Origin: Salipiger pallidus
Lineage (GTDB): Bacteria; Pseudomonadota; Alphaproteobacteria; Rhodobacterales; Rhodobacteraceae
Length of the DNA stretch: 64,000 nt
Reading direction: 5' to 3'
NCBI RefSeq assembly: GCF_014643635.1
Contig: NZ_BMJV01000001.1
Location: 682,001-746,000, forward strand
Shown piece after piece: positions 28,512-37,943 of this stretch. The notes below the pieces were generated by a model, which made no database searches, was not told the origin of the DNA, and saw only the letters and a program-made list of their open reading frames with translations. The position numbers and the translations under genes were made by a program. Every line of letters starts with the position of its first letter. Position 1 is the stretch's first letter.

Positions 28512-28633
28512 GCCTGCTCCGCTGCCTTGCGTTTCGCGCAAATGGTAGGATATCGGCGCGAGATGCAACAGGGGCGCATTGCACTTCCGCCCCCCCGAGG
28601 CCATCGTGCCATGGTTCCCAGACGAGATCGCTC

Positions 28634-29929
28634 ATGCCCAAAGCAACCACCCTTCATCTCGGCCAGGTGCTGAGCTTCGACGCCGCCCCCACCGAAGCCG
28701 GGCCCGACGCGGTGCGTATCAGCAGCGCGATGCTGGTGGACGTGGGCCGGATCGTGGCCGTGGGTGACGCAGCTCAACTGCGCGCGGCCCACCCCGAAGC
28801 CGAGGTCGAGGATCACGGCAAGCGCCTCATCGTGCCAGGCTTTGTCGATGCGCACGCACATTATCCGCAGACCGCGATGATCGCGAGCTGGGGCAAGCGG
28901 CTGATTGACTGGCTCAACCTCTACACTTTTCCCGAGGAACGGCGCTTTGCCGATCCCGCCTATGCGCGTGACGTGGCCGGGCGCTACCTTGACCTGTTGC
29001 TTTCCCATGGCACCACGAGCGTGTGCAGCTATTGCACCATCCACCCCGCGTCGGTGGATGCGCTTTTCGAGGCGGCCGAGGCGCGGGGCATGCGCGTCTT
29101 TGCAGGCAAGACCTGCATGGACCGCCCCGAGACCACGCCCGACTTCCTGCGTGACACGGCGCAATCGGCCTATGACGACAGCCGCGCCCTGCTGGAGCGC
29201 TGGCACGGGAAGGGCCGCGCCGCTTATGTGATCACGCCGCGCTTTTCGCCCACATCGACCGAAGCGCAGCTCGAGGCGCTCGGCGCTCTGTGGGCCGAGA
29301 ACCCGGACTGCCTGATGCAGACCCACCTTTCTGAGCAGACCGACGAGATCACTTGGGTCAAGTCGCTCTACCCCAGCGCACGCGATTACCTCGACACCTA
29401 TGAGGCGCATGGGCTGCTGGGCACGCGCGGGCTTTACGGCCATGCCATCCACCTCGAGCCGCGCGAACGGGACCGGCTGCGCGAGGTCGGCGCGGGCCTG
29501 GTGCATTGCCCGACGTCGAACACCTTCATTGGGTCGGGCCTTTTCGACATGGACGGGCTGCTGCGCGAAGGCCAGCGTATCGGGCTGGCAACGGACACAG
29601 GTGGCGGCTCCTCCTTCTCAATGCTGCGTACAATGGCGGCGGCCTACGAGATCGCCCAGCTGCGCGGACGGGCCCTCCACCCGGCGGAACTGCTGTGGCT
29701 GGCGACGCAGGGCTCCGCCCGGGCGCTGCGCTGCGACGACCGCATCGGCAACCTCGCCCCGGGGATGGAGGCGGATTTCACCGTGCTCGACATGGCCTCG
29801 ACCCCGGCCATCGCACAGCGCGCCGCGGAGGCCGAGACGCTCTGGGAGGCCCTTTTCCCCACCATCATGATGGGCGACGACCGCGCCATCGCGGGCACGT
29901 GGGTAGCAGGCAAGCCGATGCGGGGATGA
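28634..29929 (+). CDS. guaD: Guanine deaminase
   Basis: A 431-residue amidohydrolase that converts guanine to xanthine. Zinc ligands and catalytic residues appear in PGFVDAHAHYPQT, LMQTHLSEQTDEI, YGHAIHLEPRE and GLATDTGGGSSFSM, the last being the guanine-deaminase variant of the final Asp motif. The stretch CPTSNTFIGSGLFD is also typical. It lies 123 bp from the divergent mgtE gene and is followed on the same strand by an NAD(P)-binding protein. A related deaminase for 8-oxoguanine is encoded at 32185. Confidence 0.94.
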   Translation: MPKATTLHLGQVLSFDAAPTEAGPDAVRISSAMLVDVGRIVAVGDAAQLRAAHPEAEVEDHGKRLIVPGFVDAHAHYPQTAMIASWGKRLIDWLNLYTFPEERRFADPAYARDVAGRYLDLLLSHGTTSVCSYCTIHPASVDALFEAAEARGMRVFAGKTCMDRPETTPDFLRDTAQSAYDDSRALLERWHGKGRAAYVITPRFSPTSTEAQLEALGALWAENPDCLMQTHLSEQTDEITWVKSLYPSARDYLDTYEAHGLLGTRGLYGHAIHLEPRERDRLREVGAGLVHCPTSNTFIGSGLFDMDGLLREGQRIGLATDTGGGSSFSMLRTMAAAYEIAQLRGRALHPAELLWLATQGSARALRCDDRIGNLAPGMEADFTVLDMASTPAIAQRAAEAETLWEALFPTIMMGDDRAIAGTWVAGKPMRG

Positions 29930-29982
29930 CTTGGCGCGGCACTGCCCTAGATGGCAGCGCCAATCACCGAAGGAGTCTCCTC

Positions 29983-30639
29983 ATGTCCCGCATCCTGCTT
30001 GTCGGCGCCACCGGCGGCGTCGGTCACCGCCTGCTTCCCCTGCTCATCGAACGTGGCCACGAGGTCACCGCACTGCACCGCAGCCCAGACCAAGCCGAGG
30101 CACTCAGGCAGTCCGGCGCGGCCACTGCCCTTGCCGACCTCATGGAGATCGACGGCTCCGGCTTTGCTGAGCTCGCCAAAGGGCATGATGTCATCGTGTT
30201 CTCGGCCGGTGCGGCGGGCAGCGGCCTCGAGCGGACGGCGAAGATCGACGGCGATGGCCCGCTGCGGATGATCGACGCGGCGCGGACGCACGGCATCTCG
30301 CGGCTTTACCTTGTGTCCGCCATGCCTGACGCCGGGCGTGGCAAGGAGCCGAACGAGAAATTCGAATTCTACATGCAAACCAAGAAGAACGCGGATTCGG
30401 CGCTCGCCGCCACTGCGTTCGACTGGGTGATCCTGCGCCCCGGCACGCTTATCGACAGCGACGAGGCCCGCCCTGTGGCATTGTCGCAGGCCTTGCCCTA
30501 CGCCTCAGTCAGCCGGGGAAGCGTGGCCATGGTGCTGGCCGAGCTCATCGACCGCCCCTCCATCCGCCGCGAGATCCTCGAGCTTACCGACGGCAGTACG
30601 CCGATCACCGCAGCGGTCGGCGCGCTCGCCCGCGCCTAG
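29983..30639 (+). CDS. NAD(P)-binding protein, atypical SDR family
   Basis: A 218-residue Rossmann protein, with the nucleotide loop GATGGVGHRLLPLL at the N-terminus and the SDR-like tail DWVILRPGTLIDSDEARPV. It resembles the NmrA/YwnB-type atypical short-chain dehydrogenases (flavin-reductase-like or sugar-epimerase-like), which often lack a known substrate. The ATG at 29983 has AAGGAG about 7 nt upstream. Its stop TAG (30637-30639) overlaps the convergent CAP-protein stop in the four bases CTAG. Confidence 0.88.
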   Translation: MSRILLVGATGGVGHRLLPLLIERGHEVTALHRSPDQAEALRQSGAATALADLMEIDGSGFAELAKGHDVIVFSAGAAGSGLERTAKIDGDGPLRMIDAARTHGISRLYLVSAMPDAGRGKEPNEKFEFYMQTKKNADSALAATAFDWVILRPGTLIDSDEARPVALSQALPYASVSRGSVAMVLAELIDRPSIRREILELTDGSTPITAAVGALARA

Positions 30640-31223
30640 AGCGGACGGGCCACCACGAGCACCCAGTAGTCGCCGGATCGGCCGATGCCATACTGGGTGG
30701 CCTCGCGCATGCGCAGGTTCTTGCGATGGCCGGGCGAGTCGTCCCAGATCTGCATAACGGTCGGGAATCCGCGCGAGGTCCAGGCGACGTTCTCGCCCAC
30801 GGTGGAATAGTTGTAGCCCTGCGCCTTGGCGCGCGCCCCCACGGTCGACCCGTTGGAACCGGTGTGCCCCACCTTGCCCATACGCGCCACATCGCGGGCA
30901 TGGGCCTGCGCGGCTGCAGCAAGCCGGCCGTTCTGCTGCAACCGCTGCAGACCATGCGCCTGCCGATAGGCATTGAGCGCCTGTCCGGGGTTCACTGCCG
31001 CATCGGGTGCATCATTGCCCTGCCCGTACATGTACCACAGCCCGTCAGAACCAGTCCCGTCGCGAGACGGCGCCGCATTGGTGGCGGGTGAGGTACTGAC
31101 CGCAGCAGGTGTCACCACGGCAGCGCCCCTGCGCTGATCCGCGCCCGGATCAGAGCGGACGTCGATCTCGGCGCAGGCCAGTAGGGGAAGGCAAAGGACG
31201 GTCGTGGCAAACAGGGTCTTCAT
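30636..31223 (-). CDS. CAP-domain lipoprotein
   Basis: A 195-residue exported protein. The signal peptide MKTLFATTVLCLPLLACAE ends in a lipobox (LLAC), so it is probably a lipoprotein. A Ser/Ala/Thr-rich linker (~25-80) leads to a CAP/SCP (PR1-like) domain: LNAYRQAHGLQRL, AQAHARDVARMGKVGHTGSN, YSTVGENVAW and WDDSPGHRKNLR. The His, Glu, Glu, His set of the CAP cavity is present. Function in bacteria is mostly unknown. A second CAP gene lies just upstream on the same strand, which suggests a local duplication, although identity is low. Confidence 0.9.
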   Translation of the reverse strand: MKTLFATTVLCLPLLACAEIDVRSDPGADQRRGAAVVTPAAVSTSPATNAAPSRDGTGSDGLWYMYGQGNDAPDAAVNPGQALNAYRQAHGLQRLQQNGRLAAAAQAHARDVARMGKVGHTGSNGSTVGARAKAQGYNYSTVGENVAWTSRGFPTVMQIWDDSPGHRKNLRMREATQYGIGRSGDYWVLVVARPL

Positions 31224-31387
31224 GGCAACTCCGGCGCGGACATCTCGGGGCGGGCAGACCTGTGGTCGTACATCACCCCTGTTAAGAACGGTTGCTTCCG
31301 ATCTAGTCATCCCCGCGCCATTGGCCAGTAGCATCGGACTTTGAGGCGGGTTCCTGCCGGTTTTACCTGCCACGAGCCTGATCTGGC

Positions 31388-31903
31388 TCAGCGTGGCTCG
31401 GCGACGACGAGGGCCCAGTAGACCCCCGAGCCCGCCAGACCGTACTCCTCCCCGCTTTTCAACAGCATGTTGCGGCGATGACCGGGCGAATCGATCCACA
31501 TGTCAATGACATGGTCCATGCCCCGATCCGACCAGCCGACGTTTTCGACCGCGTTGCGAAACCGGTAGCCCTGCCGTTGCAGGCGCATCTTGAGGGTGCT
31601 GCCGTCCGATCCCCTATGGCTCATCTGGCCCATGCGCTGCATGTCCTGCGCGTGCAGCGCGGCGATGCGCTGTAGGGTTGCATCAGGTTCAATCGCCCCA
31701 AGCCCTTGGCTTGCGCGGAAGGCATTGATCGAACCGGTTTCGCGCACATCTGCAGGCAGGCTCCGACCGTCGAGCTCCACGTCAGGCGTCGGCTGAACCG
31801 AGGCGCCGCAGGCGGACAAAACGCCTCCCGCACCGGCAAGCAAAGGCAATGAGGTCAGCCCCCGCAGCACGGACCTGCGGCTCTTGTGTTCGTTCAGGGA
31901 CAT
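31388..31903 (-). CDS. CAP-domain lipoprotein, second copy
   Basis: A 171-residue CAP-domain protein. It begins MSLNEHKSRRSVLRGLTSL with a twin-arginine-like signal and a lipobox-like SAC (ggvLSACGA). The CAP domain shows INAFRASQGLGAIEPDATLQ, LHAQDMQRMGQMSHRGSD, FRNAVENVGWSDRG and WIDSPGHRRNMLL. The ATG at 31903 is chosen for its AAGGAG at proper distance; a start at 31924 would add 7 residues. It has the same fold as the downstream gene but a different export signal, so the two may differ in placement. Confidence 0.9.
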   Translation of the reverse strand: MSLNEHKSRRSVLRGLTSLPLLAGAGGVLSACGASVQPTPDVELDGRSLPADVRETGSINAFRASQGLGAIEPDATLQRIAALHAQDMQRMGQMSHRGSDGSTLKMRLQRQGYRFRNAVENVGWSDRGMDHVIDMWIDSPGHRRNMLLKSGEEYGLAGSGVYWALVVAEPR

Positions 31904-32184
31904 TGCGGGAAGCTCCTTCGTCATCTCAAGTCCTGCCGCCGAGCGGTCTCATCGATGCGACCAGGCAATGCCTGGGATCGCCGGCTTGTGCAGTTTAGGC
32001 CGTCTTGAACCTTGTATACTGCAACCATCACAGCGGCCCGGTACGCCGTCAGCACAAGCGCGCAGCACGCCCTGCACTGCCGGGCATGGCCACGCGTTCA
32101 CAGCCAGTGTCATTCAGCGTTATGTCCAAACCAAGGCAGTGCAAGGCCATCCCCCGTCCAAGCAGGGATCAGGCACAGACCCGC

Positions 32185-33519
32185 CTATCCGGCCAGCCGC
32201 CGCGCCAGTGCAGTCTGTCTCTCGATGGTTGAGAAAAGATCAATGCTGGTCAACATCCCGTCGCGCACGATCTGCCTGCCCTCGACGAACAGATGGCGCA
32301 CCCGCTGCGGCCCGGCCAGCAGAAGAGCCGCCTTGTCCCAGCTGCCGGCGCTATCGATGCCAGTCACATCCCACAGCGCCAGATCCGCGCGCTTGCCCAC
32401 GGCGACCTGACCGCAATCACGGCGCCCCAGCACCTCGGCCCCGCCCCGCGTCGCGACATAAAGAGCCTCGCGGGCACTCATGGCGTCGGCGCCGCGGCTT
32501 ACCCGCTGCAGCAGCATCGCCTGCCGCGCTTCGACCATCAGGTTTCCAGCGTCGTTGCTCGCAGAGCCGTCGACCCCGAGCCCGACCGGAACGCCCGCGT
32601 CGCGCATCGCCCGCACCGGCGCGATGCCCGAACCAAGGCGGCAGTTTGAGCAGGGGCAATGCGCAACGCCGGTCAAGGAGTTTGCAAAGAGATCAATCTC
32701 CTGCCCGTCAAGCTTCACGCAATGGGCATGCCAGACATCAGGCCCCGTCCAGCCCAGCTCCTCGGCATATTGACCGGGGCGGCAGCCGAACTTTTCGAGG
32801 GAATAAGCGATATCTTCATCATTTTCGGCCAAGTGAGTATGCATCATCACCCCCTTGTCCCGCGCAAGGATCGCAGCGTCGCGCATCAGCTCACGGCTGA
32901 CCGAGAATGGCGAACAGGGCGCAACGCCGACGCGCACCATTGCCCCGTCGCGCGGATCGTGGAACGCATCGATTACGCGGATACAATCCTCGAGGATGGC
33001 CTCCTCGCGTTCCACCAGGCTGTCAGGCGGCAAGCCACCGGCGCTTTCGCCGATCGACATGGCTCCGCGGGTCGCATGGAATCGCAAGCCGATCTCGCGC
33101 GCGGCATCGATGGTATCGTCCAGCCGTGCGCCGTTGGGATAAAGGTAAAGGTGATCGGAGGTCAGCGTACATCCCGAAAGGGCCAGCTCGGCGAGGCCCG
33201 TAAGCGCCGAGACGCGCATCTCTTCCGGGCCGAACCGCGCCCAGATCGGGTAGAGAGTCTGCAACCAGCCGAAGAGCAGCGCATCCTGGCCGCCAGGCAC
33301 CGCGCGGGTCAGGGTCTGGTAGAGATGGTGGTGCGTGTTCACCAGACCCGGAGTGACCACGCAGCCGGCGGCATCGACGATGTCTCCGGAAGTTTGCAGG
33401 CCTTGACCGATCGCAGCAATGACACCGTCCCTCAGAAGGACGTCGGCGCCGCAGAGCTCGCGGGCGGTGTCATCCATGGTCAGGATGGTGTGGGCGTTGC
33501 GGATCAACGTTTCGGGCAT
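32185..33519 (-). CDS. 8-oxoguanine deaminase
   Basis: A 444-residue amidohydrolase of the 8-oxoguanine deaminase group (EC 3.5.4.32), removing oxidised guanine to urate. Motifs are VTPGLVNTHHHLYQTLTRAV, MMHTHLAENDEDI, VWHAHCVKLDGQE, CPCSNCRLGSGIAPVR and VGLGVDGSASNDAGN. These fit the 8-oxoguanine rather than the guaD clade. The ATG at 33519 has a GGAGCG-type site. It is not in a clear operon; a plain guanine deaminase is encoded nearby at 28634. A related triazine or atrazine hydrolase role is less likely. Confidence 0.88.
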   Translation of the reverse strand: MPETLIRNAHTILTMDDTARELCGADVLLRDGVIAAIGQGLQTSGDIVDAAGCVVTPGLVNTHHHLYQTLTRAVPGGQDALLFGWLQTLYPIWARFGPEEMRVSALTGLAELALSGCTLTSDHLYLYPNGARLDDTIDAAREIGLRFHATRGAMSIGESAGGLPPDSLVEREEAILEDCIRVIDAFHDPRDGAMVRVGVAPCSPFSVSRELMRDAAILARDKGVMMHTHLAENDEDIAYSLEKFGCRPGQYAEELGWTGPDVWHAHCVKLDGQEIDLFANSLTGVAHCPCSNCRLGSGIAPVRAMRDAGVPVGLGVDGSASNDAGNLMVEARQAMLLQRVSRGADAMSAREALYVATRGGAEVLGRRDCGQVAVGKRADLALWDVTGIDSAGSWDKAALLLAGPQRVRHLFVEGRQIVRDGMLTSIDLFSTIERQTALARRLAG

Positions 33520-33611
33520 GGAACGCTCCTGCGGTTTGGCCCATGCTGCCGCCCTGCCCGACCAATGGGAAGCCCCTTCCGGGACGGACCGGCAGGTCTT
33601 CAGGGTGGCGT

Positions 33612-34412
33612 TCAGGCGTTGAGCAGTGCCAGCGCTTCTGCGTGAATTTCAGCATTGGCAGCAGCAATGACGCGCCCGCCCATGTGCACGGGGTTGCCCT
33701 GCCAGTCAGTGACGATACCGCCAGCCGCCTCGATCACCGCGATCGGACCTTGGACGTCATAGGGATACAGTCCCGCCTCGATAACAAGATCCACCTGGCC
33801 TGCCGCCACCAAGGCGTACCCGTAACAATCCATGCCATAGCGGGTCAGGCGAACCGCATCGCGAACCCTTTCGAACCCGGCACGCTCTTCGGCAGAGCCG
33901 ACTTCGGGGAAGGTCGAGAACATGATCGCCTGATCCAGGGGGCGCGGCGCGCGGCTTGCAAGGGGGCGCGTCCCAAGTGGCCCCGTCACCTCGGCGAGGC
34001 CGGGACCGCCGCAGAACCGCTCTCCGATGTAGGGTTGATCGATGATGCCCAAAACCGGGCCGCTCTCGTCACTGACCGCGATCAGAACGCCCCAAGTGGG
34101 CGTGCCGCTGAGAAATCCACGTGTTCCGTCAATGGGATCGAGCACCCATGTCAGGCCGCTGGTGCCCGTGGTGGTGCCCAACTCTTCACCGAGAATGCCG
34201 TCCTGCGGGCGCTGAGCCGCAAGGATGTCGCGCATCGCGACCTCGGCGGCACGGTCGGCGACGGTGACAGGATCAAAGCCGCCGGCCAGCTTGTTTTCAG
34301 CGTCAAGGCCAGTGGCCCGGAAATGTGGAAGGATTGCCGCGCGCGCGGCATCCGCGAGCGCATGAGCCGTCTTCCAGAGGTCTGAAACGAGCTCTTTCGA
34401 GATATCTGCCAT
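33612..34412 (-). CDS. hisN: Histidinol-phosphatase, inositol-monophosphatase family
   Basis: A 266-residue magnesium phosphatase of the IMPase fold, most likely HisN (histidinol-phosphate to histidinol). Metal-binding motifs are ILGEELG (Glu), WVLDPIDGTRGFLSG (Asp-x-Ile-Asp-Gly-Thr) and YPYDVQGPIAVIEAAGG (late Asp). The sequence TPTWGVLIAVSDE is typical of the histidinol-phosphatase clade. With hisD at the left edge and hisA at 61883 it adds a third histidine gene in this window. An inositol or 3'-phosphoadenosine phosphatase is the alternative. Confidence 0.88.
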   Translation of the reverse strand: MADISKELVSDLWKTAHALADAARAAILPHFRATGLDAENKLAGGFDPVTVADRAAEVAMRDILAAQRPQDGILGEELGTTTGTSGLTWVLDPIDGTRGFLSGTPTWGVLIAVSDESGPVLGIIDQPYIGERFCGGPGLAEVTGPLGTRPLASRAPRPLDQAIMFSTFPEVGSAEERAGFERVRDAVRLTRYGMDCYGYALVAAGQVDLVIEAGLYPYDVQGPIAVIEAAGGIVTDWQGNPVHMGGRVIAAANAEIHAEALALLNA

Positions 34413-34465
34413 TGCGCCGCTCCGTCACTGATCAAGAGATCAGTTAACGCAGCGGCGCAACAGGC

Positions 34466-34846
34466 TCAAGCGACGTCGGAGAGAACGCGGGCAAGTTCGA
34501 AGAGACGGCGGCGCTGGTTCTCGGGGATCGCATAATAAGACCGCACGAGATCCAGGGCTTCCTTGTCGCCAAGGATGTCCGCAGGCATTGCGGCTGCCTC
34601 GCCGGCAGCCTCTGCCTCGGCCTGTTCACCTTCGATGCCCTCGAAGAAGAAGCTCACCGGAACGTCGAGGGCATCGGCGATGTCCCAAAGACGGGAAGCG
34701 CTGACGCGGTTGGCCCCGGTTTCGTATTTCTGGATCTGCTGAAACTTGATCCCGACCTGCTCGGCCAGCTGTTGCTGGGTCATGCCCACCAGCCAGCGGC
34801 GATGGCGAATGCGTTTGCCGACATGGACATCAACCGGATGCGTCAT
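34466..34846 (-). CDS. XRE-family regulator
   Basis: A 126-residue regulator. The helix-turn-helix lies at ~10-65 (RIRHRRWLVGMTQQQLAEQV, then FQQIQKYETGANRVSASRLW and LDVPVSFFFEG). The C-terminal part is acidic (EGEQAEAEAAGEAAAM) and then helical. This form, with the VGMTQQQLAEQVGIKFQQIQ core, is common in Rhodobacterales. Targets are unknown. The 288-bp gap to the divergent oxidoreductase (34847-35134) is unusually AT-rich, with runs of T and GTTTT/AAAAC arms at 35063-35076, and may hold its operator. Confidence 0.9.
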   Translation of the reverse strand: MTHPVDVHVGKRIRHRRWLVGMTQQQLAEQVGIKFQQIQKYETGANRVSASRLWDIADALDVPVSFFFEGIEGEQAEAEAAGEAAAMPADILGDKEALDLVRSYYAIPENQRRRLFELARVLSDVA

Positions 34847-35134
34847 TTTGTTTTTTTCCTTCTTTCACCCGATCAGGGCGTTTGTCATTAGTTCACACGA
34901 AAGGTGCCGACAAGGCCGGCCTGACGTTCGCGATGGCCCCTCTTCCCGATGCGCCAAAAGATACATCGCATAACGGGAAAGGGCAAGCCAAGCGCGCGCG
35001 TAGCGGTAGGCATAGCAAATCACGCACACTTTAAGATTGCGTTATTATCCTTTCGTATTAACGTTTTACGCAAAACAGATATTTGACATCCATAAATTGA
35101 TCATCGACCATTCTCTCAAAGATTTGAGGACCCT

Positions 35135-36100
35135 ATGCGCGCACTGCATCTCACGTCACATGACCTGCAACCCAAGATTGCCATCCTCGACACCCCCACT
35201 CCACAGGCGGGCGAAGTGGCGGTTACAATCATGGCGTGTGGACTAAATTTCGCCGATCTCCTCATGATGGAGGGGCGCTACCAGGACACGCCAGCGCTCC
35301 CGTTTACTCTTGGCATGGAGGTTGCAGGGACCGTCGAAAGCCTCGGAGACGGGGTGTCAGGGCTTTCGCGCGGGGATCGGGTGGCGGTCTTTGGTGGCCA
35401 AGGTGGCCTTGCTGAACAGGGGGTTTTCGATGCCCGCCGCGCGGTCCGGATGCCGAGCGCAATGAGCTTCGAGGACGCCGCTGCGTTCCAGATCGCCTAC
35501 GGAACGAGCCACCTGGCGCTCGCCCATCGCGCGAAACTGCAAGCCGGTGAAACGTTGCTTGTTCTCGGCGCTGCGGGAGGTGTCGGGCTGACCGCGGTCG
35601 AGATCGGAAAGTTGATGGGCGCGCGGGTCATCGCCTGCGCTCGCGGCGCGGAAAAGCTCGAGATCGCGCGAAAGGCCGGTGCGGATCATCTCATCGATGC
35701 ACAATCAGAAGATATTCGTGAGCAAGTTCTGGCACTTGGTGGATCGGATGTAGTTTACGATGCGGTTGGCGGCGACCAGTTCACCGCGGCGTTCAGATCC
35801 TGCAAGCCCGAGGCGCGCATTCTCAGCATCGGGTTTGCCAGCGGCGAAGTGCCGCAGGTCAAGGCCAACCATCTTCTGGTGAAGAACCTCACCGTCATGG
35901 GCCTTTACTGGGGAGGCTACCTGACGTTCGCCCCCGACATCCTGACCGGCTCACTCGCGCAACTGTTCAGCTGGTACGAGGAAGGTCGCATTCGCCCGCA
36001 CGTCAGCCACGTGCTGCCGCTCGAGCGCGCCATGGAGGGGCTCGAGCTTCTGCGCAGCCGCAAATCGACCGGAAAAGTGGTCATCCGGACACAAGATTGA
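35135..36100 (+). CDS. NADPH:quinone oxidoreductase, zinc-free MDR family
   Basis: A 321-residue medium-chain dehydrogenase/reductase without the zinc-binding cysteines. The N-terminal catalytic domain reads ACGLNFADLLMMEGRYQ and PFTLGMEVAGTVESLG. The NADPH-binding domain has LVLGAAGGVGLTAVEIGKLM. The ending LRSRKSTGKVVI is typical. It reduces quinones or enones with NADPH; substrate is unknown. The ATG follows TTGAGGACC. The convergent ThDP gene ends 8 bp away. Confidence 0.9.
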   Translation: MRALHLTSHDLQPKIAILDTPTPQAGEVAVTIMACGLNFADLLMMEGRYQDTPALPFTLGMEVAGTVESLGDGVSGLSRGDRVAVFGGQGGLAEQGVFDARRAVRMPSAMSFEDAAAFQIAYGTSHLALAHRAKLQAGETLLVLGAAGGVGLTAVEIGKLMGARVIACARGAEKLEIARKAGADHLIDAQSEDIREQVLALGGSDVVYDAVGGDQFTAAFRSCKPEARILSIGFASGEVPQVKANHLLVKNLTVMGLYWGGYLTFAPDILTGSLAQLFSWYEEGRIRPHVSHVLPLERAMEGLELLRSRKSTGKVVIRTQD

Positions 36101-36107
36101 TCCGCGC

Positions 36108-37754
36108 TCAGCTCCCCTCCCGGATCTGGGTCAGGGTGCGGTACGGAGTGAGGGCCTCCTTGTCGACGGTCAGCTCCAGAAGCGCGCCGGTGGGCGACGC
36201 CATGGCCCGCTCGAACGCCGCGGCGAAGGCCCCGGTGCTCTCGACACGCTCACCGTGCAGCCCGCAAGCCCGTGCGATGGAGGCGAAATCAGGGTTCACG
36301 AGGTCGGTGCCGCTGACCCGCGCGGGGAATTCCCGCTCCTGGTGGGCGCGGATGGTGCCGTAGGTGCCGTTGTTGACCACGATCACGATGATGCCCGCAC
36401 CCGCCTGCCGGGCGGTGGCGAGCTCCTGAAGGGTCATCTGGATGTCCCCGTCGCCGGCGAAGCAGATCACCGGAGCCCCGGGACGCTCCAGCTTGGCCGC
36501 GATGGCCGCCGGCAGCCCGTAGCCCATGGCGCCCGACTGCGGCGCCAGCAGCCGCATTCCCGGCGTGAAGCGGAAGAAGCGCGTCGGCCAGACGGTGAAG
36601 TTCCCTGCCCCGTTTGTCAGCACCAGCGGCTGCCCCGCGAGGCGTTCGCGCAGGTGCGCACAGACCGCGACCATGTCCACCGGCCCGGGCTGCGCAGGTG
36701 CCTTGTCGATGAAGCTAAGGTGCGCCTTGCGCGCGGCACGTCGCCAGTCCGACCAGCTCCCCTGCACCGGCGCGCCGAGGGCAAGCGCGAAACGCTCGGG
36801 GGATGCGGTGACGCCCAGCGCCGGGCGGTAGACCTTGCCGATTTCACCATCGCCAGCGTGCACATGGACGATTTTCTGAACCGGGTCCGGCACGGACAGC
36901 AGCTCGTAGCCGTCGGTCATGTTCTCCCCGAACCGGGTGCCTAGCGCGAGGATCACATCCGCGTCACGCAACAGCCCGCGCACACTGCCAGCCATGCCGA
37001 CACCGGCATCACCACAGAACACGTCCGAGCCATGATCCACCTGATCCTGGTAGCGGAACGAGGTGATGACAGGCACGTCAGACCCTTCGGCAAATCGCAT
37101 CAGCGCCTCCGAGGCAGCACGATCCCACGGCGCCCCGCCAAGGACGATCAGCGGACGCTCGGCGCCGGCCAGCAGCCTGCGCGCCTCCTCGATGGCGGCA
37201 GGCGCAGGCTCGGCGGGATGGATGGCAATCGGCCCAACGACGGGGGCAGCGGCGCTCGTGGCCGACAGGGTGTCCTCGGGCAGCGCGATGACGACGGGCC
37301 CGGGCCGTCCGCTGGTCGCCACGGTCCAGGCCCGTGACAGGAGTTCTGGGATACGGTCCACATGGTCGATCTCGGTCACCCACTTGGACATGGTGCCAAA
37401 GACAGCGCGGTAGTCGACCTCCTGAAAGGCCTCGCGCTCGCGCATGTCCGTTGCGATCTGCCCCACCAGCAGGATCATCGGCGCGCTGTCCTGCATGGCC
37501 GTGTGCACCCCGATGGAGGCATTCGTCGCGCCGGGGCCGCGGGTGACCATGCAGATGCCCGGCTCTCCGGTAAGCTTGCCATGGGCTGCGGCGGCGAAGG
37601 CCGCGCCACCTTCCTGCCGGCAATTCACGAAATCGATGCGACTGCCGTGCAGCGCATCGAGCACCGCGAGATAACTTTCGCCCGGAACCCCGAACGCGCG
37701 CCGCGCCCCGAGGCCTTCAAGACACTCCACCACGAGCTGTCCACCATTGCGCAT
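36108..37754 (-). CDS. Thiamine diphosphate-dependent enzyme, acetolactate synthase-like
   Basis: A 548-residue ThDP enzyme of the acetolactate synthase large-subunit type. The N-terminal domain has GVPGESYLAVLDAL and the activating Glu in NCRQEGGAAF. The ThDP motif is GDGDIQMTLQELATA followed by VVNNGTYG. There is no small regulatory subunit gene beside it, and the text around IATDMREREAFQEVD differs from biosynthetic IlvB, so it is probably a catabolic or side-function enzyme. The ATG at 37754 has AGGAGG at good distance; an upstream ATG at 37811 would add 19 residues. Confidence 0.88.
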   Translation of the reverse strand: MRNGGQLVVECLEGLGARRAFGVPGESYLAVLDALHGSRIDFVNCRQEGGAAFAAAAHGKLTGEPGICMVTRGPGATNASIGVHTAMQDSAPMILLVGQIATDMREREAFQEVDYRAVFGTMSKWVTEIDHVDRIPELLSRAWTVATSGRPGPVVIALPEDTLSATSAAAPVVGPIAIHPAEPAPAAIEEARRLLAGAERPLIVLGGAPWDRAASEALMRFAEGSDVPVITSFRYQDQVDHGSDVFCGDAGVGMAGSVRGLLRDADVILALGTRFGENMTDGYELLSVPDPVQKIVHVHAGDGEIGKVYRPALGVTASPERFALALGAPVQGSWSDWRRAARKAHLSFIDKAPAQPGPVDMVAVCAHLRERLAGQPLVLTNGAGNFTVWPTRFFRFTPGMRLLAPQSGAMGYGLPAAIAAKLERPGAPVICFAGDGDIQMTLQELATARQAGAGIIVIVVNNGTYGTIRAHQEREFPARVSGTDLVNPDFASIARACGLHGERVESTGAFAAAFERAMASPTGALLELTVDKEALTPYRTLTQIREGS

Positions 37755-37943
37755 GTCGAAACCTCCTGTCGTCACCTGCGAAGTAGTGGGCGCATTCGTG
37801 ACAGGCTGCAACCCGGGGGCGGATTCTCATCGGTCCAGAACGCTTTGTTAAGACACCGCCCTTATGCATCGTGCAGGTCCGGTAGAGCCATCATGCCGTC
37901 CGGCCTTCCCGTTCTCGACGCTGCCAGAGGTGCCGATTCCACG

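Noticed and set aside
28512-28633. Magnesium riboswitch upstream of mgtE
   Set aside because: The 122-bp shared gap is too short for the known M-box and lacks its conserved stems.
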